DNA of 64,000 nucleotides from an uncultured Eggerthella sp. (GCA_937998355.1 CALLDI010000011.1:1-64000), one strand, 5' to 3'; counted from the first letter of the stretch, positions 43,159 through 53,014 are shown. Made by a program: numbers and translations. Notes: generated by a model from the letters alone, not told the origin.

Positions 43159-43932
43159 ATGACCGAATCGAACGAACAGAACCTGACGCATTCCATCGAC
43201 ACCGCGACCGGTGAGAGTGCGCCTGCGGAGATCTCGTCCGATCGCGTCCAGAAGATCTTCACCGACATCGCTTGGGATTACGAGCGATTCAATCGTCTCT
43301 CGAGCTTCGGGCAGTACATCTCATGGCTCGAGACGCTCATCGACAAGTCACCCATCACGCCAGATGCGCGCATGCTCGATATCGCAGGCGGTACCGGCGA
43401 TGTGACCTTCATGGCCTGCAATCGCAAGAAGCCCAAAGAGATCATCCTTTCCGATTACACGCCCGCCATGCTCGAAGTCGCTATGGAGCGTCTTGCTGAG
43501 GGCGAGAATCGCGGCGTGCCGGTCGATCTTGCGGTGGTCGATGGGCAGGATATCCCGTATGAGGATGAAAGCTTCGACATCGTCACCATGTCCTACGGCA
43601 TTCGCAACATGCCCAAGCGCGAACAGGCGCTCTCCGAGATGTACCGCATCCTGAAACCGGGCGGTGCGCTGTGCGTGCTCGAGTTCTCGACGCCACCCAA
43701 TCCGATCATGCGTCTTGGCTATCGCCTCTACCTTCGTTTCGGCATTCCGCTGTGGGGCAAGATCTGCACGGGTGATGCCTCTGGTTTCATCTACCTCGCC
43801 AAGTCCATCAAGGCGTTTCCCGACCAGGCTGGTTTCGCTGCTATGCTCAGGGATGCTGGTTTCAGCAAGGTCGAGTGGACCGACGTCACTTTCGGCGTTG
43901 CAGCCGTTCATATCGCATACAAAGCTGAATAG
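43159..43932 (+). CDS. menG: Demethylmenaquinone/ubiquinone methyltransferase
   Basis: A 257-residue class I SAM methyltransferase of the UbiE/MenG family. The motif D-I-A-G-G-T-G-D binds SAM (about residue 75), V-V-D-G-Q-D-I-P-Y and S-Y-G-I-R-N-M follow, and the family block L-K-P-G-G-x-L-x-V-L-E-F is present. It methylates demethylmenaquinone in the membrane, giving menaquinone for anaerobic electron transport. It is the last gene of the fhs-to-menG run after a 122-bp gap. The N-terminal 30 residues are longer than usual and polar. Confidence 0.9.
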   Translation: MTESNEQNLTHSIDTATGESAPAEISSDRVQKIFTDIAWDYERFNRLSSFGQYISWLETLIDKSPITPDARMLDIAGGTGDVTFMACNRKKPKEIILSDYTPAMLEVAMERLAEGENRGVPVDLAVVDGQDIPYEDESFDIVTMSYGIRNMPKREQALSEMYRILKPGGALCVLEFSTPPNPIMRLGYRLYLRFGIPLWGKICTGDASGFIYLAKSIKAFPDQAGFAAMLRDAGFSKVEWTDVTFGVAAVHIAYKAE

Positions 43933-43946
43933 CGAGTCGAATTACG

Positions 43947-43966
43947 GGCGAGCGTGGTCGCTCGTC
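43947..43966. terminator. Short hairpin between convergent menG and pyrG
   Basis: GGCGAGCG and CGCTCGTC form an 8-bp stem (one wobble) with a TGGT loop in the 53-bp gap. There is no T-run; it is probably a shared transcript end. Confidence 0.4.
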
Positions 43967-43985
43967 GGAGCACGTTAGCCGTGCG

Positions 43986-45587
43986 TTAGTTTCGAGTGTC
44001 ACGCGCTGCTTTCACGAACCCTATGAAGAGCGGATGGGGCTTGGTGGGACGACTTTTGAATTCAGGGTGACCTTGGCTCGCGATGAACCAGGGATGATCG
44101 GGGATCTCGATCATTTCGACCAGACGTTCGTCGGGCGAGACACCCGAGATGACGAGCCCCGCGTTCGTGAGCGTGTCGCGATACGCATTGTTCACCTCGT
44201 AACGGTGGCGATGGCGCTCGTAGACCAGCTCCTCGCCATATGCTTCGTGGGCACGGGTTCCCGGCGCGATCTTGCAGGGATAGGCGCCAAGGCGCATGGT
44301 TCCGCCCTTGTCCTCGATGTCTTCCTGTTCGGGCATGAGATCGATCACGCGACGGGTCGCCTCTTCGTCGAACTCAGCCGAAGTGGCCCCTTCGAGACCA
44401 GCGACATCTCGAGCGAATTCGCACACCGCCGCCTGTAGGCCAAGACAGATGCCTAAGAAGGGCACGTCGTTCTCACGAGCGAAACGTGCAGCTTCGATCT
44501 TGCCCTCGAATGCGCGCTGTCCGAATCCGCCCGGCACGAGGATGCCGTCCATCGCTGCTAAGATCCGGGGAGCATTCTGCGCATCGAGCTGTTCGCCATC
44601 GATCAGGTGAACGTTGACGTCGATACCCTGTGTGATACCGGCATGGTGAAGCGCTTCGATCACCGAAAGATATGCATCGGGCAGGCTCACGTACTTGCCG
44701 ACGATCGCGATGTCGGCTCGCTCGCTGCAGGCCGCGCGTGCATCGAGAAAGGCGCGCAAAGGAGAGATGTCGATCGGCGAAACGGGAAGATCGAGCCGTT
44801 CGAGCACCTGAACATCGAAATCTTGTTCTGCGAGCATGACGGGAACTTCGTAGATCGACGGCACATCGGTGCAGGCGAGCACTTCACGCGGTGCGACATC
44901 GCAGAACAGCGCGATCTTCTCGCGAACGGTACAGGAGATCTCGTGGTCGCTGCGGCACACGATGAAGTCAGGCTGGACGCCGAGCGAGCGCAGTTCCTTC
45001 ACGCTGTGTTGCGTGGGTTTGGTCTTCACTTCGTGAGCTGCTGCGATGTAGGGAACGAGCGTGACGTGCACGAAGCAGACATCGCTCGCAGGGCGTTCCT
45101 TCTTGAATTGGCGCGCGGCCTCGATGAAGGGTAATGATTCGATGTCGCCGATCGTGCCGCCGATCTCGGAGATGACGATATCGGCGTTCGTCTGGTCGGC
45201 GATGCGGTAGAGGCGCTCTTTGATCGCTTCGGTCACATGGGGGATGACCTGCACGGTCCCGCCCAGGAAATCGCCGCGGCGTTCGCGCGCGATGAGCGTC
45301 TGGTAGATCGATCCTTGCGTGAAGTTCGACTCTTTCGAGAGGTTCTCGTCGATGAAGCGCTCGTAGTGACCGAGATCGAGGTCGGCTTCCTGGCCATCGT
45401 CGGTAACGAACACTTCGCCGTGCTGGAAGGGTGACATCGTGCCCGGATCGACATTGAGATAAGGATCCATCTTCTGCATGGTCACCTTATAGCCGCGAGC
45501 TTTGAGAAGATGCCCGAGCGATGCAGCGGTGATGCCCTTACCGAGCGACGAGACCACGCCGCCCGTCACGAAGATGTGCTTAGCCAT
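43986..45587 (-). CDS. pyrG: CTP synthase
   Basis: A 533-residue enzyme that converts UTP to CTP with glutamine and ATP. The synthetase domain starts MAKHIFVTGGVVSSLGKG. The glutamine amidotransferase domain has the nucleophile elbow G-I-C-L-G-L-Q and a C-terminal H-P-E-F. AAGGAG lies 6 nt before the ATG at 45587; a longer frame from 45635 is not supported. The 239-bp leader has no clear attenuator of the Gram-positive pyrG type that I can draw. It is probably transcribed downstream of nadK or from its own promoter. Confidence 0.95.
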   Translation of the reverse strand: MAKHIFVTGGVVSSLGKGITAASLGHLLKARGYKVTMQKMDPYLNVDPGTMSPFQHGEVFVTDDGQEADLDLGHYERFIDENLSKESNFTQGSIYQTLIARERRGDFLGGTVQVIPHVTEAIKERLYRIADQTNADIVISEIGGTIGDIESLPFIEAARQFKKERPASDVCFVHVTLVPYIAAAHEVKTKPTQHSVKELRSLGVQPDFIVCRSDHEISCTVREKIALFCDVAPREVLACTDVPSIYEVPVMLAEQDFDVQVLERLDLPVSPIDISPLRAFLDARAACSERADIAIVGKYVSLPDAYLSVIEALHHAGITQGIDVNVHLIDGEQLDAQNAPRILAAMDGILVPGGFGQRAFEGKIEAARFARENDVPFLGICLGLQAAVCEFARDVAGLEGATSAEFDEEATRRVIDLMPEQEDIEDKGGTMRLGAYPCKIAPGTRAHEAYGEELVYERHRHRYEVNNAYRDTLTNAGLVISGVSPDERLVEMIEIPDHPWFIASQGHPEFKSRPTKPHPLFIGFVKAARDTRN

Positions 45588-45726
45588 GATGCTCCTTACG
45601 GTGAACGCGCTGGTCATGAACGAGATGCTGTTCACTGGCGTGCCATCCAGCAGTGCCAGGCTCGTTGCATGGGTAGACCTTTGTCCAACCGTTATTCGAT
45701 TCTATGAGCGAATGGGCTAGGATCGT

Positions 45727-45755
45727 AAAAACGAAACGTGCGTTCACGTGGTTTT
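45727..45755 (-). terminator. Weak terminator after nadK
   Basis: On the minus strand ACGTG-AACG-CACGT forms a 5-bp stem followed by TTCGTTTTT. It lies about 75 bp beyond the nadK stop. Confidence 0.45.
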
Positions 45756-45826
45756 AATCGAATGGAAACGAAAGTGCTCGTGCTGCGTACGGATGAACGC
45801 AGGATGCGAGATCGATGCAGGTGCGA

Positions 45827-46777
45827 CTAGCCTTTGAAGAACGCCTTGGAGGCGTGCTCGTAGAACATCTTCGATCGATAGCGCAACAATAGGGTCGGTT
45901 CATCGCCGGTGGCGACGACGATCTTTCGGATGGGGGAGTCGAACTGTATCCGTTCGCCGTCTATGAACAGCGTTGCTGCGCGGCTGGCAGGCGATGCGTC
46001 AAGATCGATCTCGACCACGTCGGAACGCCCTGTCACGACCGCACGCGATTGAAGGGTGTGCGGTGCGATCGGGACGACCACGAGGCCTTGATAGCTTGGA
46101 TCGACGAGCGGCCCACCTGCGGAAAGCGCGTAGCCCGTGGATCCAGTAGCCGAGGCGACGATGAGCCCGTCGCCGCGCATGTCCGCCATAGGGGCACCAG
46201 AGATGCTGTAGTCGAAGCGGATGATGCGGCCCTGATCGCCGCGCGCGATCACCATTTCATTGAGCGCGAAGAATTGGCGCGGGGTGCCTTCTTCGCCCTT
46301 CAGGATAGGATCGGCACTGCGAGAAGAGGTGTCCTCAAGTTCCGATGGTTCGTCTTCGGTGGTCTCGCTCGCATCATCGAAGTCGTCTTCGCAATAGACC
46401 TCCACGCGCAGATTCGTGCGTGCTTCGCAGGTTACCTCGCCCGCGAGAGCTGCGCTCACGATCTGGATCACGCTCTCGTCGTTGGGGTTGGCCATGAAGC
46501 CAAGGTTGCCGAAATTGATGCCGAGGATAGGAATGCGCTGCGTGCGAATTTGACCCGCAGTACAGAGGATCGTGCCATCGCCCCCTAAAACAACCGCTAG
46601 ATCGAAGGGAGGTTCGCCATCGGGAGCATCTTGGTCGATAATGATCTGTGGAGACCGAAGGGTATCGCAATCGTAGGTCTGGTATTCGATGCTCTGCTTA
46701 TCGAAGAACGCCTCGAGCAGAATGGACGCTTCGAGCGCTTTCGGATTGTAGTTATTGCGAACGATCAGAACACGCAT
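45827..46777 (-). CDS. nadK: NAD kinase
   Basis: A 316-residue NadK that phosphorylates NAD to NADP. The active-site GGDGT (about residue 65), N-F-G-N-L-G-F, A-L-N-E and the T-G-S-T-G-Y-A-L-S-A-G-G block are present. An acidic, Ser/Thr/Glu-rich insertion of about 40 residues (about 128-165) interrupts the fold before the A-L-N-E region and is absent from typical NadK. It is divergent from murJ across 59 bp. Confidence 0.92.
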   Translation of the reverse strand: MRVLIVRNNYNPKALEASILLEAFFDKQSIEYQTYDCDTLRSPQIIIDQDAPDGEPPFDLAVVLGGDGTILCTAGQIRTQRIPILGINFGNLGFMANPNDESVIQIVSAALAGEVTCEARTNLRVEVYCEDDFDDASETTEDEPSELEDTSSRSADPILKGEEGTPRQFFALNEMVIARGDQGRIIRFDYSISGAPMADMRGDGLIVASATGSTGYALSAGGPLVDPSYQGLVVVPIAPHTLQSRAVVTGRSDVVEIDLDASPASRAATLFIDGERIQFDSPIRKIVVATGDEPTLLLRYRSKMFYEHASKAFFKG

Positions 46778-46836
46778 GCGATTTCCCTTAGTATGGTTTG
46801 TCGAATCTATTAATTATAGTCACATAAAGAGGACCC

Positions 46837-48441
46837 GTGGCAAACGATTCAAGTTCCAACATCATCAAGAACACCAGCCTGATCACGCTCGCGACTCTGG
46901 GCTCGCGCATCACAGGGCTCGTTCGTACCTGGGCGATGGCGTTCGCGCTCGGCAACACGGTTCTCGCATCGGCCTATAACATCGCCTATAACATGCCTGC
47001 CATGATCTACGAGCTGGCAGCCAGCGGTATCTTGGCAACGGCATTCCTGCCGCTCTATCTGCTGCAGAAGGAGAAGAATGGCGACAGTGGAGCCCAAACG
47101 TTCGCTTCTAACATCCTCACGCTCACGACGATCATCCTCGGCATCCTCGCTCTTGCCTGTTCGATCTTCTCTGCGCAGGTCATCGAGACGCAAACGTTCG
47201 CGGGTGGTGACCCTGCGGCGAAGGAGATGGCCATCTTCTTCTTCCGTGTGTTCGCTGTGCAGATCCTGCTCTATGGTCTCGGTGCGGTCATCACGGGCAT
47301 CCTGAACGCTGAACGCTCTTATATGGCACCCTCTCTGGCACCGATATTGAACAACCTCGTTGTCATCGTGACCATGTTCGGCTTCGTACCGCTTTCTGCA
47401 TGGAATCCCACGTTCGCCATGTGGTGGCTTGCAGTGGGAACTTCGGTCGGCGTGCTGTTCCAGTTCGGAGCGCAGATACCTGCGCTCATCAAACGAGGCG
47501 TGCGACTGCGTCCATATGTGAATCTGCGCGATCCTATGCTGGTCGAAGCGCTCAAGGTCGCGGCGCCGATGTTCCTCTACATCGCTGGCACCATGATCAC
47601 GTTCTCCTGCAAGAACGCTTTCGCACTGCAGGCTACGCCGAACGGACCGGCAACCTTGAACTATGCGTGGATGTGGTATCAGCTGCCTTACGGCGTGATC
47701 GCGGTCTCACTGGGCACGACGTTGCTCACGGAGCTTTCCGATTGTGCGGCACGCGATGATTGGCCAGGCTTTCGCAAGTACGTTTCGAGCGGTCTGCGCA
47801 ATACGTTCTTCCTCATGATCCCGCTCGCGGCGATGGTGTGCGGCCTCGCATTCCCGCTCATGCAGATGTTCCAGGCGGGCGCGTTCAGCGCAGATGACAC
47901 CCAGACGGTCGGCGTCATCTTGATGTTCTGGACGCTCAGCTTGCCGTTCTACGCAGGTTATATGTACATGTATCGCGTGTTCGCCGCGATGCGCAAATTC
48001 GTACAATTCGCGCTCGTCGATTTCGCGCTGCGCTTCGTGCAGGTGTTCTTCTATTGGTATCTCTGTTCAGGGCCGGTCGGTCTTGCGGGCATTCCTGTCA
48101 CGGACTTCTTCTTCTATGGGGTCATGTTCGTCGTGTGCTCGTTCATCGTGCGCAGTAAGGTCGGTTCCTATGGTAACGGCCCGATCGTGAGCTTGTTCGT
48201 TAAGACCACGATCGCGAGCATCATCGCAGGTGTGGTGGTGTTCGGCCTTTCTCAAGCCGTGCTCTCCGCGCTTCCGCTCATGGGTGCAGCGGCCATCATA
48301 GAGGCAGTGGTGGTCGTGTGCGTTTGCGGCGTTCTCGGCCTTGTCATCTCATTTGGGCTTTGCAAGCTTCTTCGCGTTCCTGAATATCGCTTGCTCGGTT
48401 CGATCCTTTCGAAGTTCAAGAACAAATTGCTCCGCCGCTAG
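46837..48441 (+). CDS. murJ: Lipid II flippase MurJ
   Basis: A 534-residue membrane protein of the MVF/MurJ family with about fourteen helices. It starts at GTG 46837 after AGAGGA. Characteristic are the N-terminal S-R-I-T-G-L-V-R-T segment and the N-M-P-A-M-I-Y-E-L-A-A-S-G-I-L loop with A-F-L-P. It moves lipid II across the membrane, linking it functionally to the mraY/mur genes 12 kb downstream. Confidence 0.9.
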   Translation: MANDSSSNIIKNTSLITLATLGSRITGLVRTWAMAFALGNTVLASAYNIAYNMPAMIYELAASGILATAFLPLYLLQKEKNGDSGAQTFASNILTLTTIILGILALACSIFSAQVIETQTFAGGDPAAKEMAIFFFRVFAVQILLYGLGAVITGILNAERSYMAPSLAPILNNLVVIVTMFGFVPLSAWNPTFAMWWLAVGTSVGVLFQFGAQIPALIKRGVRLRPYVNLRDPMLVEALKVAAPMFLYIAGTMITFSCKNAFALQATPNGPATLNYAWMWYQLPYGVIAVSLGTTLLTELSDCAARDDWPGFRKYVSSGLRNTFFLMIPLAAMVCGLAFPLMQMFQAGAFSADDTQTVGVILMFWTLSLPFYAGYMYMYRVFAAMRKFVQFALVDFALRFVQVFFYWYLCSGPVGLAGIPVTDFFFYGVMFVVCSFIVRSKVGSYGNGPIVSLFVKTTIASIIAGVVVFGLSQAVLSALPLMGAAAIIEAVVVVCVCGVLGLVISFGLCKLLRVPEYRLLGSILSKFKNKLLRR

Positions 48442-48530
48442 GGCGTACGGTTCGTCTTTCTGACTCGAGTTAGACTTGTGCATCAGCCGATCTTCGTGAC
48501 GCTCTGAAAGCGTAGTGGCATGAGGCGCAA

Positions 48531-49256
48531 TCAGTCGACAAGGCGCCAATAGCCTGCCTTGTTCGAGCCGATGCGTTCGATCAGTTCCAGCTCGCGCAGT
48601 TTGCGAAACGAGCGACGAACCGTGCTTTCGCTCACACCGAGCACTTCTGCTATTCGAGGAGCGGTCACGCGTCCGTTCGTTTCGATCACCTTCAAAACGT
48701 ATTCGTCCGTGCTGGTCAAATCGAGTCGATTCGCAGCAGCGATGGAGCGGTCTTTGAAGGTAGTGCGACGTGCTGTCTTGACCGAATCTTCGTTACTGCT
48801 CTTGTTTGTTCGTATGCTCGCCTGCTCCACACACAGATCGGCCTCTTCGGTCGTAGAGGTATGGTTGTCTTGCACTGCTTCGCTCTGCGCATCGTGGGCG
48901 CTTCGGTCGAAGTGCGATCTGTCGACCTTCATGTTCTTGCCCTGATCGTAATAGAAATAGTCGCCTTGAAAGTCGATGGGGAATCGCGCAGCAGGGACGC
49001 GTATCTCAAGGCATAAAGCCGTGCCATCCATGAGTGGCTCGGTCGTGCAAGCGATGCCGAGCGCTTGACGCGTGCGAGCGGGGATCGTCTCGAAGCTCTT
49101 TCGGTATCTACGCATCTTCTTCGTCGCTCTTTTAGCCGTTGATGAGACGATGATGCTTCCGCCGCCTGCATTCGCGATGCCGCAGAGAAGTTCCATGTCA
49201 TCTTCGCTCCACGTCTCGCGCCTCACTACGATCTCGTCTGATGCGTTCTCTTCCAT
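48531..49256 (-). CDS. AlbA_2-like domain plus winged-helix regulator
   Basis: A 241-residue protein (ATG at 49256; a TTG at 49274 is an alternative, and neither has a good RBS). The N-terminal half looks like a divergent Schlafen/AlbA_2 domain (C-G-I-A-N-A-G-G-G-S, later P-I-D-F-Q-G-D-Y-F-Y-Y-D-Q-G). A Ser/Thr/Glu-rich linker (about 115-165) follows. The C-terminal about 65 residues are a winged helix that includes R-I-A-E-V-L-G-V-S-E-S-T-V-R-R. AlbA_2 proteins bind nucleic acid and many serve as regulators. It is convergent with murJ and divergent from the giant LRR protein gene, which it may control. The domain call is moderate, and the target is inferred from position only. Confidence 0.65.
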   Translation of the reverse strand: MEENASDEIVVRRETWSEDDMELLCGIANAGGGSIIVSSTAKRATKKMRRYRKSFETIPARTRQALGIACTTEPLMDGTALCLEIRVPAARFPIDFQGDYFYYDQGKNMKVDRSHFDRSAHDAQSEAVQDNHTSTTEEADLCVEQASIRTNKSSNEDSVKTARRTTFKDRSIAAANRLDLTSTDEYVLKVIETNGRVTAPRIAEVLGVSESTVRRSFRKLRELELIERIGSNKAGYWRLVD

Positions 49257-49580
49257 TTCGTTCTTTCTGCTCAAAGCCGCTCAGGACCAGTTTTTGTCGT
49301 TTTATCCTATCATTATCATATCATTAACAGATCATTTTGGGATGGAGGCTTTTGGATGAATCGTTGAGGTAATTGAGCGAGAATCGCTCGTGAGCAGGAA
49401 TTTCGTAGACGATCATGACTCATTTAGAGATCGCTGATGCAGTTTTGGGCGATTTTGAGAAAAAACGTTACCGAAAGGTAATGTCAAAATCATTCGTGGA
49501 GTCTGGTTCAGGGGTAAGGGCCGGACTCCATTCTTTGAATGACATTGTTTTTCAGCAACGAAGAAAGGCTTGGATACCAT
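49257..49580. promoter_or_regulatory. Divergent control region before the LRR/vWA gene
   Basis: A 324-bp AT-rich stretch. For the rightward gene, TTGAGA (49455-49460), an 18-bp spacer and TAATGT (49479-49484) form a possible promoter, with a TTACC-GAAA-GGTAA hairpin between the boxes. A leader hairpin pairs TGGAGTCTGG (49497-49506) with CCGGACTCCA (49521-49530), followed by TTCTTTG, like a weak attenuator. The left part holds the leader of the AlbA-type gene. Confidence 0.45.
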
Positions 49581-52500
49581 ATGCATCTATTCGAATGGGC
49601 TCTTGATGCGCGTAAGACGACCGGCGGAAAGATCCTGGCGATCATCCTGTCACTAACGCTCGTCTTCTCGCTCTCAACATGGTCTGCTAATGCGTTCGCA
49701 GAGGAGCAGACTGAAACGCCGACCGAGGAAGCGGTCGAAACAGAAGCGGTTCAACCTGCGGTGGTCGAGTCCGCGAGCGTTCAAGAAGATGCGATCATGG
49801 TCGCATCCGAAGAAACGCCCGAGTCCGATGAAGCACAGACCCTTACCACGGCTGAAGGGGAGGATGAAAACTCTTCCAATACCGAGCAGTCTGACGGCTC
49901 TACGCCTGAGTCTGATGCGAACGAGGAATCGGCCGAGTCGTCTGTCGTTTACGACGAAGCTTCAAAAACCCTTACCATCATGAATGTGGAGACCATCAGC
50001 AAGAATACGGTCGCATCATACAAGAACACGGCAGAGAAAATCGTCCTTAGGAACATTGGCACGATCGAGCAAGAAGCGTTCGCTGAGTTCAAGATGAAGA
50101 CGCTCGAGATCGATCGAGTCGAGCACATAGGTTACGCATTCCGCAGCTGTATTAATATGACGGATCTTACGATCAGCAACGTTGGCAAGATCGACACGTA
50201 TGCTTTCTACAATCCGGCAAAACTCAAGAGCGTCTCTATCAGTCATGTAGAGGCTATCGGCGATAATGTCTTCAATGTCTACAACGGTGCTACTGCGTTA
50301 GAGACGGTAAGGCTGGAAGACCTTTCGGTCGGAAATCGTATGTTCGCCGAACATAAGAATCTCGTTGATCTGAGCTTTACTAATGTTGGCACCATCGGCT
50401 TTCAGGCTTTCATGAATTGCACAGGGCTCACCTCGCTCGATCTGAGCGGCAAGGTTGGCTCGCTCGGAGATTCTGCTTTCTTAGGCTGTATCGGTATGAC
50501 CGAACTTGATCTTGATGGTGTTGAACTCAGTGGCTCGCATCCTTTCTATGCGTGCACTGGTCTGACCACTGTGACGGTGAAAAATGCTGACGTTATAGGA
50601 AAACAGGCTTTCACTGGTTGCACGGGTATCACCAAGGTGACTTTGGAGAATATCGGCACGATCGGAGAGCAAGCTTTCTCCGTTTATGGTGACGCGCTTC
50701 CTGCCTGCACTGCTCTCCGTAGCATTTCGTTGAAGAATGTAGGCACCGTTGGCAAGAATGCCTTTGCTAGCTGCGTTGGACTTGAAACCGCAAACATGGG
50801 CACCGTTGGAATCATCGATGAGTACGCTTTCTATAACTGCACAGGCCTGCAGTCGGTCTTTTTGGGCAGCGTGAAGGAGATCGGGAACTTCGCATTCTGG
50901 AATTGCGAGAATCTGACCAGCGTCAACTCCTTGTCGAACGTGAGCGACAGCATCGGCGGTTTTTCCTTCTATGGCTGCAAGAACCTGAAAGGTCTTACGG
51001 TCGACGATGCGGCTAAGATGGGCTATGTCGGCACTTCTGAGAGCATCATGAAGCGCGTTGAAGAGATCCTGGCTGGGCAGTTCAAACTCGATCAGGCCGA
51101 GAATATCGGCGAGATCACAGGTGAAGAAGGTTGGGATTCCACGACCGAGAATCGCGATGCGATGTGGAACACGTATGAAAACGGCACCCAGGTCGTTCAG
51201 CAAGCTCGTTGGGCCGATGAAGAAGCAGGCGTAGCAGAAGTGAAGGTCGACGCATATTTCACTGCTCAGAAACAGATGGACTATGTGTTCGTCATCGATC
51301 TCTCTGCATCCATGGCGCAGCTCGGTAACGAAACAGACAAGAATTCGCGCTTCTATGACATGCAGTCGAAGTTGCTCGATGTGACCCATCAGCTGCTGAG
51401 CTCTGAGGGTTACGATTGCCAGGTCGCATTCGTGACGTTCGGTGGCGCGTACAACGGCGAAGACGGTACGCGCACAACGACCAAATTCTATTCGAATGCG
51501 GATGAGGCTGAAGCATATATCAGATCGCTCGAACCTAAGAACGAGAATACCGACTATACGTTGGGTATCTCGGGTGCAAGCGGTTTGTTGAAGATGCACG
51601 GTGATCGCCAAGCGAGCGTCGTATTCCTCTCTGATGGTATGCCGAACTACGACGGCTCTAATAAGATCTCGGATCGTACGCAGTATCTTGAAGATCTCAA
51701 GTGGATGGCGAACGATATCAAGAATGCGGGCGCATCCGTTTACGGCGTCCTCCAGTCCGTGAGCGACTCTCAGCGCTCTTATGCTGAAGAAGCTATGAAG
51801 GCCATGTGCTCAGAAGGACTCTTCTTCACCTCGACGGATACGAAGAGTTTCAGCGATGCGGTGAACTTGGCTGTGAGCGCGGTCTATCCGGAATTCACCA
51901 TCACGATCCCCGTTGGCGATGACTTCGAGAATGTCGAGAACATCAATGTGAGCACGCAGGGAGGCACGGCTGAATACGATGCTGAGACCAACTCCATCGT
52001 CTGGACCATTAATGGCATGCCTTTCACGAAGCATACGCTGACCTTCAATGAGTCCATCAAATCCGACCTTCTCGACCGCGTTGGTACATTCGACTATCTG
52101 AATAATGGCGCCGGTGCGACGGGCGAGGGTGCTACCATCGCAACGGGCGGAAAGACCATCAATCTGATCGAGAGCACGATTCTTTCTCGTGAGGTTCTTC
52201 CGACAGTGGTTCCAGATCCCGAACCAACCACACCAACCGATCCGATTCAGCCAAGCACGCCTGAGCAGCCTGACACGCCTACTGTGCCTCAGCAACCGAC
52301 CGATCCCGCGCCAGGCGATCCTGATGGCGATACCTCAGATGACACAACGACACCAGCAACACCCGCTGGTGGTGCGACCACTCTGACTCCTGCTGCAGGT
52401 GGAGCAGTTCTCGCTGGTGATGCAGGTGATGGCGATGCGGGCGTCGTGATCCCCGATGACGACAATCCGCTCGCTGGCCCCGATGACGCTATTATCGAAG

Positions 52501-52718
52501 ACGATGAGAATCCGCTCGCTGCTTTCGATGGCCCGCAGTGTTGGACGCATATCTGGATGATCGTTGGTATCGTTCTGACCGCGATCTATGGCGCAGCGGT
52601 CATCGCTCGTCGCTTAGGTTATGCGCGCAAGATCGACAAGATCGACCGCAACATGACCGGCGCAAGTCGCGATGTTCATGGCGCAACGCAGACGCAGAGC
52701 GCCACGTATCACGCATAG
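49581..52718 (+). CDS. BspA-type LRR and vWA-domain surface protein
   Basis: A 1045-residue exported protein; ATG at 49581 with AAGAAAGG upstream. A long signal peptide (hydrophobic about 17-36, A-N-A-F-A cleavage) leads to an acidic disordered region. About residues 115-480 hold roughly 15 BspA-like leucine-rich repeats (repeated I-G-x-x-A-F-x-x-C/N-x-x-L). A von Willebrand factor A domain follows (about 550-760; MIDAS D-L-S-A-S), then a Pro/Thr-rich stalk (about 870-920). The C-terminus has one membrane helix in the context C-W-T-H-I-W-M and a basic tail, with no LPXTG. It is likely an adhesin; the ligand is unknown. Confidence 0.82.
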   Translation: MHLFEWALDARKTTGGKILAIILSLTLVFSLSTWSANAFAEEQTETPTEEAVETEAVQPAVVESASVQEDAIMVASEETPESDEAQTLTTAEGEDENSSNTEQSDGSTPESDANEESAESSVVYDEASKTLTIMNVETISKNTVASYKNTAEKIVLRNIGTIEQEAFAEFKMKTLEIDRVEHIGYAFRSCINMTDLTISNVGKIDTYAFYNPAKLKSVSISHVEAIGDNVFNVYNGATALETVRLEDLSVGNRMFAEHKNLVDLSFTNVGTIGFQAFMNCTGLTSLDLSGKVGSLGDSAFLGCIGMTELDLDGVELSGSHPFYACTGLTTVTVKNADVIGKQAFTGCTGITKVTLENIGTIGEQAFSVYGDALPACTALRSISLKNVGTVGKNAFASCVGLETANMGTVGIIDEYAFYNCTGLQSVFLGSVKEIGNFAFWNCENLTSVNSLSNVSDSIGGFSFYGCKNLKGLTVDDAAKMGYVGTSESIMKRVEEILAGQFKLDQAENIGEITGEEGWDSTTENRDAMWNTYENGTQVVQQARWADEEAGVAEVKVDAYFTAQKQMDYVFVIDLSASMAQLGNETDKNSRFYDMQSKLLDVTHQLLSSEGYDCQVAFVTFGGAYNGEDGTRTTTKFYSNADEAEAYIRSLEPKNENTDYTLGISGASGLLKMHGDRQASVVFLSDGMPNYDGSNKISDRTQYLEDLKWMANDIKNAGASVYGVLQSVSDSQRSYAEEAMKAMCSEGLFFTSTDTKSFSDAVNLAVSAVYPEFTITIPVGDDFENVENINVSTQGGTAEYDAETNSIVWTINGMPFTKHTLTFNESIKSDLLDRVGTFDYLNNGAGATGEGATIATGGKTINLIESTILSREVLPTVVPDPEPTTPTDPIQPSTPEQPDTPTVPQQPTDPAPGDPDGDTSDDTTTPATPAGGATTLTPAAGGAVLAGDAGDGDAGVVIPDDDNPLAGPDDAIIEDDENPLAAFDGPQCWTHIWMIVGIVLTAIYGAAVIARRLGYARKIDKIDRNMTGASRDVHGATQTQSATYHA

Positions 52719-52785
52719 CGTTCATGACATTGCTGAGTCGGATGCGCTTCGTGCGAATGGCTCAAATGCGATCCATATGATTCGA

Positions 52786-52820
52786 GGAGACCGAGCTGTT
52801 GCTCGGTCTCCTTCGTTCTA
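52786..52820 (+). terminator. Terminator after the LRR/vWA gene
   Basis: GGAGACCGAGC (52786-52796) pairs perfectly with GCTCGGTCTCC (52801-52811) around TGTT, followed by TTCGTTCTAT. Confidence 0.75.
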
Positions 52821-53014
52821 TCAGGTGTTTTCTCCTGAACAACTACCGAATACCTGCGAAGTTTTACCGCTCATTTCGAATTTCGTACTTAGCGAAAATG
52901 TTGGCAACGAAATTCTTGCGGTCGTTGTGATAAAAACTACTAAATGGAATTTGACCTGGTCATTAAGAATCCCGTACGGCATTCGATCGCGAATCGATGC
53001 TGCGGGGGGTATCA

